Source of the DNA: Glandiceps talaboti
Taxonomy: Eukaryota; Hemichordata; Enteropneusta; Spengelidae
Assembly: GCF_964340395.1 (NCBI RefSeq)
Contig: NC_135562.1
Location: forward strand, 8,550,134 to 8,614,133
DNA: 64,000 bases
Direction: 5' to 3'
In this document: piece by piece, positions 12,543-24,616 of the stretch
Position numbering within the stretch: the first letter of the stretch is position 1
Layout of the letters: every line of letters begins with the position of its first letter
Position numbers and translations under genes: made by a program
Notes under the pieces: model-generated
The model's input: the letters and a program-made list of their open reading frames with translations, nothing else
Database searches by the model: none
What the model was told of the DNA's origin: nothing

Positions 12543-12553
12543 GTTTGTTCAAA

Positions 12554-12576
12554 AATGGAGGTAGGCTACCTCGAAT
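12554..12576. mobile_element. Tiny palindromic insertion (23 bp), CATGGAGG type
   Basis: The arms AATGGAGGTAG and CTACCTCGAAT pair at 9 of 11 positions around one central base. Flanks are GTTCAAA (12547-12553) and ATTCAAA (12577-12583), six of seven identical. Its left repeat overlaps the right repeat of the 12508 palindrome. Confidence 0.55.
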
Positions 12577-14393
12577 ATTCAAAGTTATCAGTTTTGAATC
12601 TGTGTTGCTATTGTTGACCATTACTCACATACCAGTCCCTCACCCTCTTAGAAGTACAACTGCGAAACTTCAAAGATTATCTACAAGGTTGTGAACTTTG
12701 TAGCAAGCAAGGTGGGGGTTATAGGAAGGTGTCATCTCTTTGACACTTACAATGTGGTGATTGTTAACTGCCCTCACTTCGTTTTATTTTGTCATTTTTT
12801 TAGCTTTAAGTTGACGACATACCACCTTCCATGCAAAGATGACATTCTGTTTTTAACAAAACCAATAGGTAGAGGTATTATTTGTATTTTTTGTATCGCG
12901 TTTAACTTTCAGCGATACCAATTTTACTGAAGTGCAAATTGGTCATTAGCTGAAATTTTCACACAGCAATCTATTTAAATCCTACCGGCATAAGTATTAC
13001 AGTGTTGTTGTGTTAGTTGTCTGTGGTTTTTGCGTAGTAGAAAGTAACAGCACTACGTCCTCTTTGTCCTACATTATCGGCCTGCAAAAGGCATTTCAAG
13101 TTCAATTATTTCAACTTCTTCTTTGTATAGTGGGTAATGTCAATCAAGGTATGGGTTTATTGATTTCTGAACATTTCTTGCCACCTGCGAAGGGGTCACG
13201 TGAGAATCACTTTTGACAATGCACATTGCTTGTCCTTACGCCAGGGGACAGTCTTAGTGGTAGAAAAGCAGTAGAGTATGACAGTTAATACAATTAATAC
13301 CATATACAATTAATTTGTAGGTGAGGTTGCGACCAAGTAGGGAAAAATGTCAGTCATTACCAGTGAATGGCTCACACCTAAACGACTACAAAAGTTTGTC
13401 GAGACTTAAGCTTACTGATAAACAGCTAGCTACTCAATGACAACCTAATATACTGCCAAAAACATTCGGCCTTATCAATGGCGACGTACTGACTGCTCGA
13501 ACTTCTGGACTTACTCAAGGCCTCGCCCGGTCGTCAAATTGCAAAGAACAATGAAGAACAGCTGAACACCTTCCTGTGGTCATCTGTTCCTTTCCGTACC
13601 GACTCTCAATTGTTTTGCTGTGTTTACTTGTTTATCTTTAATAACAATAGTTTTTTAACTAACACCAATGTTCTTCCACTTTCTTTGCTTTCAAAGTCAG
13701 TCACTTACTGTTGTAGCTTAACTTGCCAGTCAAAGACAGCCATCCTCAACTGGACACACAACATGACAACAAAGATATACCAGAAAATCATGACGTTTTG
13801 AATCATATCATTCGGCCCTCAACCCTGTTTTTGACAATTAAAAAATGCTCTACTACCCATCACAGCCAGTATCAATCAGACTTTTTCCATATATTATATT
13901 CCACCCTAACTTAACCCATATGACCGCCCCATTTATAACTCGTATGTCCGGACATGAACATGATTGGCTGTTCGCTGACCAAGGGGTATGAGACCATATG
14001 TGGAAGTGGGGGATAAGCTTATCAAATATGACCGTAGTTCCATGTAAATTAAAACTTATAGTTATGCTTATAGTCGTTACGTTTTCAGTTTATTGTGGTA
14101 CCCGCTTGATGCTTTCTCTGAAGATGCCGACGGGATCAGTCTAAAATTCAGTTCTGGTGTATAAACTACAATGTATCACACATATCATGACTCTCACTAT
14201 CCAATCCATCGGCTATACACTGGAGAACACAAGGACTATACTGACTGTTTTCTATCCAGCACGAAATAAATTGAGAATACGTGGAACTTATATGTACATG
14301 AACAGTAGCTCCGACAACTCTGACAAGTCTCTATATACCCCACCAGGCCTCTTTGCTGGAGTTCGCGGAGCGTGTGTTGTCAGTGCTAATCTC
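12577..14393. other. No gene seen
   Basis: Short open frames are present but show no recognisable domain, splice context or codon pattern. No other structure was found. Confidence 0.4.
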
Positions 14394-14545
14394 GTCTAGT
14401 TCCTATCACCGTGTTCCTAAACAGTATCGTTACCATTTACACCTCCACTCACTAAACTTGGTTTAGTCATAGAAAATAGAGAGGACCCTCTCTATTGTCT
14501 ATGGTTTAGTTAGATACCAATTGGCATCTGGACTAGAGCTAATCA
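14394..14545. repeat. Dispersed repeat shared with 20176-20555
   Basis: TCTAGTTCCTAT, then TTACCATTTACACCTCCACTC, and later GTTTAGTTAGATACC with TTGGCATC, all have close counterparts in the same order at 20176-20218 and 20515-20555. This copy carries the palindrome at 14468. The other reads GGTTTAGTTAGAAACC uninterrupted. Confidence 0.6.
14468..14503. mobile_element. Tiny palindromic insertion (36 bp), CATAGA type
   Basis: The 18-base halves, starting CATAGAAAATAGAGAGG, pair at 16 of 18 positions. The perfect 7-bp repeat GTTTAGT flanks it (14461-14467 and 14504-14510). A related sequence at 20515 reads GGTTTAGTTAGAAACC with no palindrome, resembling an empty site on its right side. Confidence 0.85.
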
Positions 14546-15235
14546 CGAGTCCATCACAACGTGCATGCATCATTTTCTGATGTCCGCATTTTGGACATTG
14601 AAGTAAATGATTTTACATTTCTGAGTCTCATTCTGTATTTTTCCACTGTTCTATATGTGGTAGCTACTACTTTTGGCACAATTAAAAAAAAAGATGTTAC
14701 GAAGACGAAAAACAATATAATCGAGATGCACGATAAACATTTTTGGAAAAAAAGTCACATAAATGACTGCAGTATCGATATTTTTAATTGGCATGATTGA
14801 AGACTTTAAAAAATGAATGATGATAAAAGTGAGATTTTGCCTCAGTGATGGTTTTTCTATACAAGCGATAACATCACGATACCGGGTACTTCACAAACAT
14901 TATCTCACTGACTTCAAAACCATAGTGACTAAATCGTTTCATACAATTAGACGGCATGATGTTTTTTACGTCTCGCACAAGCATATACAATGGTACACTT
15001 TACCAAATTGTAATAGACCATGTAAATATTACATTGACCGATGCAGATCTTGCTCGCGCAGGTTGGGTAGATTTATATGCTACGTTATGCCTTAGGCCTA
15101 AAAAATAACTGTTTGGTTTCTGTTTCCTAACTCAAGCTTAAATTATTGGACCCTTGTGAACCAAAAATGTGCGAAAATTCAACGCCAAAATAGTAACGCT
15201 TTGCACAGTTTTCACACTGAGCAATACGATTAGAT
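14546..15235. other. No gene seen
   Basis: AT-rich non-coding sequence; nothing beyond short chance frames. Confidence 0.4.
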
Positions 15236-15265
15236 CATAGACAGTGAAGTTCTCCAGTGTCTCTG
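15236..15265. mobile_element. Decayed tiny palindrome (30 bp), CATAGACA type
   Basis: CATAGACAGTGAAG and CCAGTGTCTCTG form an imperfect palindrome related to the one at 21574 (CATAGACAGTGGAGG). Flanks ATTAGAT and GTTAGAC agree at 5 of 7 positions. Plausible but weak. Confidence 0.35.
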
Positions 15266-16079
15266 GTTAGACCGACAACAATGAAACCGTTAGCGGGATC
15301 TCAGAGTCATACTCATTCACATACAATTTTTTATGGCTGTTCACGTTGGTTAGCAACATCTCTGTCTTTGAGTTTGAATGAAATCGCTGCCATTCCCTAC
15401 AGGAAACTGTTCTATGGAATTACATGCCAGGAGCGCTTTCAATATCATAGAATGTTTTGTTGATCTTCTTTTTTCTTTCTTTTTTTTTTTTTTGGGGGGG
15501 GGGTCGACAACTTTTACCAAGACAACCATTATATTAATCATTATAGTAACTACCTAGCATGGCTAATAGCCATACTGAGGTAGAACTGTAGATTGCTAAA
15601 ATGTTAAGGGGTGCTGGTTGTACACAACCTCAGCATATGCCACTTGACTTTCAGGCATTAATAGGTGGCAGAAATAGTCCGCACCAGGGCCGCTCTGTAG
15701 TCCGCATAAAAGGGTGACTAAGCCCAAACAATATTGTCCAGACCAGATTTGGAGGTGTGAACGCATTTAAAGCTGACTCGGTTCTAAATCTTGGTGCATA
15801 TTCATGAGGTCGACACCTAGAAAACGAACCATGTGTAAATTTCTTTTGTCTTTTGTTAGTTAATTTATGCGGGTAAACTGTGTCTTCACTAACATTTTCC
15901 ACTAAAAGTTTCAAAATTGTCTTGTTTTTTGAAGGACTACTATAATAATATTTCACCGCCCTTGCTTTATTGTCATATCAGGAAAGTCAAGAACTTGACA
16001 AAAGCTATTCAAAACAAAGTAATCAAAGTTGCAAAACCAAAATGGTGCCGTGGAGAGTTGTGTCTGGTCATGTTCTGAT
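15266..16079. other. No gene seen; unassigned hairpin at 15550-15583
   Basis: Non-coding. The region contains a T-run followed by a G-run near 15480-15502. The imperfect palindrome at 15550-15583 (outer CTACCT/AGGTAG, inner ATGGCTA/TAGCCAT) has no matching 7-mers outside. Confidence 0.4.
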
Positions 16080-16098
16080 CATGGAAGTATAACCCACG
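16080..16098. mobile_element. Decayed tiny palindrome (19 bp), CATGGAAG type
   Basis: CATGGAAGTATA matches the left half of the intact 20-bp palindrome at 23477; the right half has drifted to ACCCACG. Flanks TTCTGAT and GTCTGAT agree at six of seven positions and have the expected 7-bp spacing. Confidence 0.4.
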
Positions 16099-16151
16099 GT
16101 CTGATCTAGTAGCAGTATATCAACGACGAATCTACATTACAAACAAACAAA

Positions 16152-16156
16152 CAAAC

Positions 16157-16195
<39 letters not shown>

Positions 16196-16200
16196 GCGCG
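16152..16200. repeat. CA microsatellite with GC tail
   Basis: About twenty CA dinucleotides followed by a CGCGCGCG run, preceded by AAAC repeats. Confidence 0.95.
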
Positions 16201-17119
16201 CGGTGATATTAAAAAGCACGCAACACAAAGGTTGGTTCACATCCCTCGCATCAGTACCGGTACCCATTCTACTGAGTTATAAATATAAATCACATTCTCA
16301 GCTACAACATTGAACTTGTATGATACAAAAATCTTCAGAATGTGCGGGCCATATTTTCACTATCGGCATTGGCAGTCACTATCACTGCCTTTAAAAAAAA
16401 TTAATACAGATAAATGGAAGCAAAAACAATCCTCTTGACGGTAGTTTAGTAGTCAGTTATGAATTATGTAACGTTAAATAACGCTATTCAAATATTTCCC
16501 TCTATGCCTCCCATATACCGATAGTAAATCTTCAAACATCCATACAGACATGCGGACTTTGCTCCCTACTAGATACATCCATGTTTTACGTTACTTTCGT
16601 ATTGCAAATTTAGCTGATGATGTCATGTCAAAGCCACGTGGTCTAAAAACCAGAATCTCCGTACATACATTTCGATATGAAATTATTTATCCGTGATGTT
16701 TATAATTTTGGTCGGTCAATATAGTTTCAATGACCAAGTGTGACCCCCACTGATGTCTAAAGTACTAATATCAGTACCTGACCGGCCATGGCCATGGCCT
16801 TGTTTTTGTTTTTGATTTTCTTGATTCAATATTCAAATCTACGTAATGTCTGGTTTGTTAGGCCATAAATTCCAAGCATATTTACCATGATATCACAAAT
16901 ATAGACCAGTTACAGAAAGTAATGTGTCAGCAAAATACTGTAATATCGACACTGTTTCACGGATTTTAGGGACGCTGGTGCTTGGATTATTTTACGGTTG
17001 ACATTACCTAGCCAGTAATATAAGGAGTAGTACGTGGGTATTTTATCCCTGGACTTTATATCGAAATGGAATAAGCTGAAACAGTTCTTCTTTGAGCAGG
17101 AAATATGTTGTGATTATGG

Positions 17120-17121
<2 letters not shown>
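16201..17121. other. No gene seen
   Basis: Non-coding AT-rich sequence. No exon or structure could be supported. Confidence 0.4.

Positions 17122-17209
<88 letters not shown>
17122..17209. repeat. TA microsatellite
   Basis: Uninterrupted TA dinucleotides of nearly 90 bp. Confidence 0.98.
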
Positions 17210-17212
<3 letters not shown>

Positions 17213-17569
17213 GCCAACACATCGGCAACGAGAGTAATGACATTGACTATATGTAATATGTAAAGATGTAGTGTAAAATTGGAATACGGTCGTCAGGAAC
17301 TAGATTAGGGTAGGGGGAGGCTCAGGAGAAAATTATTGTCACGGGAAAAAAACGAATTGGGACGTGCGTGAAAATTCGGATTGTCTGAAAGGGGCCCGGA
17401 GTCACGTACAAATATTTTGCTCATGAGTTGAACCAAATTTAACTCCAGGAGCAGACGTTTAACAAGCGTATTTTTAAAAGGGTGACTGGCAGAGAATGTG
17501 TGTCTCTTGAAGGGTAGACAATATACTCGCGATAGACTATGGGTTTCAGGCCACTGTGTCAGACGTGGT

Positions 17570-17598
17570 CTTGGAGGAGTCAGTACAATTCCTCCAAG
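17570..17598. mobile_element. Tiny palindrome (29 bp), CTTGGAGG type
   Basis: The outer 9 bases of each arm (CTTGGAGGA, TCCTCCAAG) pair perfectly. The centre resembles a worn copy of the cores at 19383 and 50458. GTGGT occurs on both sides but with a one-base offset, so a 7-bp duplication is not clean. Confidence 0.45.
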
Positions 17599-17967
17599 AG
17601 TGGTAAGAGGCCAAGCCTGAAATAGACGGGTTTGCAAGTAGAAGTTTACATGCCTTGTCTGTGGTTTACATTGTGCACGCAAAACATCTCACAAAACCGG
17701 CCATAACTAAAGCGGCATATCAGTAAATATGAACAACGTGATCTTGGTAATTTGGATACCAGTTCTGAAAATATTCTCTGGGAAAATAGGTTAAAATGAA
17801 CATCGAGATAGCTGCCTATTTCCCATTGTTTATAAATCGTCAAGAGGTTAAGCTATCCACTCAGATGAATCACTCTTTGTCACTTTATAATCTGGCATTA
17901 TACATGGGATAATTTCCAAAATGTACATGTTTTATCATTTCATTTTGGACTTTATAGAAGTTGATGA

Positions 17968-17969
<2 letters not shown>

Positions 17970-18034
<65 letters not shown>
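17970..18034. repeat. TA microsatellite cutting a retrotransposon remnant
   Basis: Pure TA repeat directly abutting the reverse-transcriptase remnant at 18036-18935, whose frame ends at this tract. Confidence 0.95.
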
Positions 18035-18035
<1 letters not shown>

Positions 18036-18037
<2 letters not shown>

Positions 18038-18935
18038 GTCACCTGTTCAACTTTAACATTGTCAATAAAAAGGTCGGGCACTACTTTAGGGTTCTTCCTA
18101 AAGTCGACCTTTCGTCCAAGTAGTTTTCTTTACACCAAGTAACAAACCTATCAACTTCATCGAAATAAGTACGGTCAGAATTTGACAGGTCAACTAATGC
18201 AGAGTTATCAGAATATTTGATAAGTGGATTTGTATCGGTACCTGATGAGCAGTCATTTGTGTAAAGTGTAAATAGTTTGTGTGAGAGTATCGTGCTCTGT
18301 GAGGCACCCCTAAATGTTGAATGGAAGGCTGAACTTAATTTTTGGTAGCGAACAAACTGGGAAAGGTTGACAAGAAAATCCATTATCCAGAGGATGAGTT
18401 TGGGGTTAACGTTTAAATAACTAAGTTTATGAGCCATCATGTTTGGTTGACTTCTGTTAACGACTGATGAAAAATCAATAACCAATAGTCTTACAAATGA
18501 ACTTGGTTTTTCAAGATGTGTATACGCATCGTGAAGTAATGTGAGAGTTGCATTATCAGTACCTCTATTACTTTAATATGTAAATTGGTATGGGTCAAGG
18601 TGTGAATGTTGTTGTGGGTTTTGACAAAGTAAAATACGCTCGAAGCATTTCATCACAATGGAAGTCAGTGCTACAGGACGATGCCTTGGAAGTTTTTAGG
18701 GACCGGACAGATGGTAGATGTTTTCCGAATGGTTGATATCGTATGATCATTGTACGACCAATTGAACAATCTACTGGAAACACTAGCTAACTGCGATGCA
18801 TAGACATTCAGTAACCTACCACATATGTTATCAGGACCCATAGCTTTCCTTATATTTAGTTTCTTAAAAATAGACAACTCGTTTATCACTGATTTCAAAT
18901 TAACTCTTCTTTTCTTCTTATTTACTCTCAAGATC
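18036..18935 (-). pseudogene. Non-LTR (CR1-like) reverse transcriptase remnant
   Basis: Two overlapping minus-strand frames cover the fingers and palm of a CR1/Jockey-group reverse transcriptase. From the 5' side they read KAMGPDNICGRLL, then VIDFSS, FVRYQKLSS, GASQST, LFTLYTNDC and YSDN followed by FVTWCKENYLD. The expected YxDD catalytic pair is YSDN here, and GAPQG has become GASQST. At least two frameshifts separate the N-terminal part, the palm and a following VDFRKNPKVVP stretch. It stops at a TA tract, so it is a dead fragment. It is a different family from the remnant at 21370. Confidence 0.85.
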
Positions 18936-19201
18936 TAACCCGATGTTATCTATTTCCTTTCCAAAATCGTGAATATCAAAGCGACAGTACATTACAACTT
19001 CGCCTCGCCACCACCCTGTGTTGCTTGGCAAGGTGGTAAATAAAACAAGTTTGCCTTTGGGATTATATTAACTGGGATTGTCGACACTGAATAATCCGGT
19101 CAATCATGGCACTGCGCTCATTGTATGTCACGGCGTACAAGTATAAACGACGTTCATACTTCCATGACCATATAGTTTCTGCGACCTGTCATTTGTTTGA
19201 C
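18936..19201. other. No gene seen
   Basis: Non-coding. TACTTCCATGACC near 19157 resembles the right half of the CATGGAAG palindromes but has no partner. Confidence 0.35.
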
Positions 19202-19233
19202 CATAGACACTCCACCTTTGTGGAGGGTCCATG
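19202..19233. mobile_element. Tiny palindromic insertion (32 bp), CATAGACA type
   Basis: Halves CATAGACACTCCACC and GTGGAGGGTCCATG pair at 12 of 16 positions. Flanks GTTTGAC (19195-19201) and GTTTGAT (19234-19240) agree at six of seven. Confidence 0.6.
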
Positions 19234-19382
19234 GTTTGATGGGATGCGTTAATTCTGGCAAACTTGTTTGGCAAATCGATCTGACGCAATATAGCTTGTG
19301 ACCGTGGCATGCATAGCTTGGGTCAAAATCTATAACACCATTAAAGTATAAATAATGTTTAAACTTCCACGATAACACATAC

Positions 19383-19419
19383 CTTTGAGAAATTATACTG
19401 ACAGTATAATTACTCCAAG
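19383..19419. mobile_element. Tiny palindromic insertion (37 bp), CTTGGAGG type
   Basis: Its core AATTATACTGACAGTATAATT has the same 10-base arms as the core of the 50458 element 31 kb away, and the length is the same. Halves pair at 16 of 18 positions. Flanks CACATAC (19376-19382) and CACAGAC (19420-19426) agree at six of seven. Confidence 0.7.
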
Positions 19420-19632
19420 CACAGACTATTCTCGTGTCAAACCCCGACACGAACTTGTTTTTCCTTGAAGAGTATATCTCGTGAGACCTATGGAAATTAT
19501 CAAAATCTATATTGTAGTTGAAAAGAGCAAGAATGAAAAGAGGGGAAATTTAAGGGACATCATTTCTATATACACGTGTATTGTGCAAAGAACCCGATAT
19601 CTTTGACCGCGTTGCCGTCAACCGAGCAATGG
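19420..19632. other. No gene seen
   Basis: Short non-coding stretch before a TA tract. Confidence 0.35.
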
Positions 19633-21262
<1,630 letters not shown>

Positions 21263-21288
21263 CTCAGACCACAATGTAGTGACCTGAG
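21263..21288. mobile_element. Tiny palindromic insertion (26 bp), CTCAGACC type
   Basis: Arms CTCAGACCAC and GTGACCTGAG pair at 8 of 10. The perfect 7-bp repeat ACTACAT lies on both sides (21256-21262 and 21289-21295). Confidence 0.75.
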
Positions 21289-21369
21289 ACTACATGTACA
21301 TGTAGGCCCTACCTACTGGTATATTATGTAACTGCACTTGACGCCAGTGTGATTTCTAACTAAACTGTG

Positions 21370-22130
21370 TTATTGAAAGAACCGATGTGACGTGATCTGA
21401 TGTCTTTGTACCTGACACAATCCTAACTGCTGTATTTTGGGCATGTTGAAGAGGGACAATGTTTTTAGCTGGCAGCCCATACAGAAGGGCCATTCAGTAG
21501 TCAGGTTTCGATGATATAAGTGCATGACCAAGGTTCTGACAAACTCCGTTTGTAGGATACTGGCGTATGCGACCATAGACAGTGGAGGGGCCCCCTCCAC
21601 TGTCAATGATGCGACCTATTGTTCGGGGGTGAAAAAGAACTGATCTACATGTCAACGAGATGTGCTTCTTGAGGTTATAACGGTCATCAATTGTTACACA
21701 AATGGTACATGCTGAATCCACTAACTGCACAGAAGACGATCCAATGTTGATGTGGTTCATGAGACGAGGAAGCCTGTTGAACTGAGACGTGATAAGGAGG
21801 ACCTCGGTTTTGCCATCATTAAACTAGCTTATTTTGGGTCGTTTAATATCATGTGCAACAGTTTCCATCTTAGTTACTGTAGTTGACGTATGTGATTGGG
21901 GAAATATATTGGTAAATCTGGTTGTCGTCTACATGTTGTTGCATATTGAGATTTTGATGTCGGATTAGCTTTCCAAGTGGTGATGTGTATAGGACAGCAT
22001 ACGCGTGTAAGAGTGGACCAAGCACAGGGTTTTGTGGCACTCCACACTGCAAATGTTTGGTTTCTGATATGCCTTGTACAGAAATGGACTGTTGTATATC
22101 TTTGAGGTATAAAGACTCTAGTCGAATGCC
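21370..22130 (-). pseudogene. Non-LTR (L2/CR1-like) reverse transcriptase remnant
   Basis: Minus-strand frames show the palm and thumb of an L2/CR1-group reverse transcriptase in order: LQCGVPQNPVLGPLL, YTSPLGKLIRH, a VDD in place of the catalytic ADD, DNQIYQY, then IGSSSVQLVDSA, NLKKHI, RTIGRI, NGVCQNLGHALISSKPDY, LLYGLPAKNIVPLQHAQ. Frameshifts break it near 21880, 21760 and 21490. A 35-bp palindrome plus a 7-bp duplication sits inside the conserved GRIR-Y motif and adds exactly 14 codons. Confidence 0.88.
21574..21608. mobile_element. Tiny palindromic insertion (35 bp) inside an RT frame
   Basis: Halves starting CATAGACAGTGGAGGGG pair at 16 of 17 around one centre base. The perfect 7-bp repeat ATGCGAC flanks it (21567-21573 and 21609-21615). 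On the minus strand it splits the family-conserved string R-T-I-G-R-I / R-Q-Y of an L2/CR1 reverse transcriptase; 35+7 bases give 14 extra codons in frame. The protein family therefore gives the pre-insertion state. Confidence 0.92.
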
Positions 22131-22341
22131 TGTAATACCGAGCTCGGAATACTCTTGAAATTATGCTGGAGTCAGAATTTACGGGGGGGGGGGGGGCATG
22201 AACAAAATTGAGGTTCAAAGGGAGGCATGACAATTGTGATGGTCTGAAAGGGCCCCCGAATATTCTGCTCATGATTTGAACCAAAATTAAACCTCAGGAG
22301 CAGTTGTTTACCAAGTAAATTTACATTTGTATAAGTGTATG

Positions 22342-22346
<5 letters not shown>
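22131..22346. other. No gene seen; G-run
   Basis: Contains a run of about thirteen G at 22183-22196. Otherwise featureless non-coding sequence. Confidence 0.4.

Positions 22347-22434
<88 letters not shown>
22347..22434. repeat. CT microsatellite
   Basis: About 88 bp of CT dinucleotides. Long SLSL or ERER frames through it are translation artefacts of the repeat. Confidence 0.98.
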
Positions 22435-22436
<2 letters not shown>

Positions 22437-22652
22437 GTCTCCCCCCTCTCTCTCTCGTCTCCGTATGTCTCCTCTCTTGCTCTATCTCTCTGTGTGGAGA
22501 CTTTGTTGAACATTCAAACCACAGGAGCAATCGTTTACCTTGTACTTTGCAAAATTGTTCACTTCATTTACCTACCACACATTTAATTATTAGGCAGCCA
22601 ATGGCCAAACGAATGTGTGTGTCTGCCAAAATATCTATGTATTAGTTAAAGC

Positions 22653-22896
22653 GTAGGTAATAGAGTTGTAAAATAATTTAATGAGAGTACAATTTGGGTT
22701 TTGAAGACAATTTTCAAGTACTTTATGGCTTCCAATAATGTGTATGGTTTGAAATATTATGCCGCTAAATGGCAAGGTAGGTAATAGAGTTGTAAAATAA
22801 TTTAATGAGAGTACAATTTGGGTTTTGAAGACAATTTTCAAGTACTTTATGGCTTCCAATAATGTGTATGGTTTGAAATATTATGCCGCTAAATGG
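22653..22896. repeat. Perfect 120-bp tandem duplication
   Basis: Copies 22653-22772 and 22777-22896 are identical in my reading and separated by four bases. The lack of divergence points to a recent duplication, a haplotype difference or an assembly artefact. No coding content is evident. Confidence 0.9.
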
Positions 22897-23476
22897 CCTC
22901 CTACATGTCCTTATTTTTCAAAAAATTGCCTACTGTGGGGGGTGCCGTTTCTGTCAAGACATAGGATTCAAAAAGAAAACTCTGCTGGTTAAGTTTTTCC
23001 AAGTACAGGTTACAGCCCAATGAGCCCACATCCATTTGTAAAGAAATCTCTATGTCTGATATGTATGGACACTGAAGTTGATTTCCACTGTTAGCTTACA
23101 TTGTGTCATATAGTGTACCATACTGTACTTCTCTGACGTGTATGGGGAGGGGGTAATGTATAATTGCATATTAAAATATGTGCAGCCGGGGGGGGGGGTA
23201 TGGACGTCGCCATCTTTCAAGCGCTAAATTACCTGTTAATCGAGATTTGTTTCAAAACATTAGCATGGTTGATAATATATGTGAAAGGGGTAAACTAAGA
23301 ATGGTTTCTGGGATCGCCTATCGAAACTTATTCAGTCATAAAATCATCAGGTTTCTGACAATTTCCAATACCTGTTACAAGAAAGACTGAAGTACAAGAA
23401 CATTTGGTTAGCTACATGTATTACATCTGATGCCTTATACGTGACACGCACGATAATTGTCCAGTTTGCATCAGAG
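22897..23476. other. No gene seen
   Basis: Non-coding with a G-run near 23189-23198. Confidence 0.4.
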
Positions 23477-23496
23477 CATGGAAGTATACTTCCATG
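23477..23496. mobile_element. Minimal palindromic insertion, 20 bp, perfect
   Basis: CATGGAAGTATACTTCCATG is a perfect 20-bp palindrome with no internal spacer. The perfect 7-bp direct repeat ATCAGAG flanks it (23470-23476 and 23497-23503). This is the smallest member seen, and nothing remains besides two 10-base ends. Confidence 0.88.
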
Positions 23497-23503
23497 ATCA
23501 GAG

Positions 23504-24466
23504 GGTGTGCCTCGCCTTCTGTACATGTGCCGTACGTCTGGCTTGTCTGTCAGTGTCACATTTTGCTTCCCCTCTTCAGTTTTCTCAGATGTTTTAAGAA
23601 TTTAAACATAGTCAGTGTCTGATCGACAAAAATTCTTTCCACTGAAGTTTAGAAAACATTTAGTGCAACTCTACGTAAACGTCATGTTGATGCATCATAC
23701 ATCATCATGAGACGTCACATTGACCTCACACTTCGCTTCGCGCTTCCTTCAACGTCCGGTCGTTATGAAACTAGTTCGAAGGCTTTCGCTAGCGATAGCG
23801 TGGCCAGTCTTGTTTTACTGCGTAATCATCTAATGTTTTCCAAATAATTATGAATTAATTTATCTTTTTGTTTACACTTTGGGTATTTTACTTGCTATTA
23901 GAACTCCCGGGCAACTCATATTTAATTTTCCAACCTTAGAATTTGTTCAATGATCGTCAGGTTTGAGTACTTTCCTAAGCCGGTCCCACAACTGTTATAC
24001 TTATAAGTTATAGCTGGGCGTTGTGACCGGTAACCGGCTATTATCTACATCACTGCCTACTAGGTACGTCAAAAACACACCGTTCGCACATGTGAGCCTG
24101 ATTTTAGGCAAAATATCAGGGCTATTAGAGTGCATACAGGCCCTTTTGTTCGCTTGTATTGTTTGCATTTGGTATTTGGCATTTCGCACGTTGTTTATTT
24201 GCACCATTCACAGTGTCTTATCATGCTTTGTGTAACTTGTAAGCCTAATCGACAACTGGGCCAACGGTTTTTACTAGACAAATTTGAAACAAATTTTGCG
24301 TCAGTTTGATGGTAAACCTGCTATATTGACTACCAAACTTAGTTAACCCCAGTTATTTCTACTCATGTTGCATCACCATATATTTAGAAAGAGTATATAT
24401 GAAATATGAGAGCCATGTGAAACTTCTTCAGTGCAAAATGGGATGAAGATATGAGGGCAAAGTCAG
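23504..24466. other. No gene seen
   Basis: Non-coding, with several CpG dinucleotides near 23730-23810 but no exon or promoter motif I can support. Confidence 0.35.
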
Positions 24467-24475
24467 TGCTCCTTA

Positions 24476-24607
24476 TAGTCTCGCTGCCAGACTCGAGACT
24501 ATCGGCGCAGCCGCGAGAAGAGAGGGGGACTGGTCCCTCTCTTCTCGCGGCTGCGCCGCTCGGTAAACAGATTAGGGACGATAGTCTCGAGTCTGGCAGC
24601 GAGACTA
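24476..24607. mobile_element. 132-bp nested-palindrome MITE with 9-bp target duplication
   Basis: The 29-bp terminal inverted repeats start TAGTCTCGCTGCCAGACTC and are identical (24476-24504 and 24579-24607). A second GC-rich inverted repeat lies inside: GCGCAGCCGCGAGAAGAGAG and its complement. The 9-mer TGCTCCTTA flanks the element at 24467-24475 and 24608-24616. A 9-bp duplication fits the Mutator superfamily best. It is far more GC-rich than its surroundings and would form a strong cruciform. Confidence 0.88.
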
Positions 24608-24616
24608 TGCTCCTTA

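Noticed and set aside
15550-15583. Palindrome with CTACCT arms
   Set aside because: No matching 7-mers outside in any register tried, so not counted in the insertion family.
22140-22162. CCGAGCTCGG flanked by AATAC words
   Set aside because: Palindrome too short and duplication only 5 bp; easily chance.
22347-22434. Long repetitive Arg-Glu or Ser-Leu frames
   Set aside because: Products of the CT microsatellite. The same applies to frames in the TA and GA tracts.
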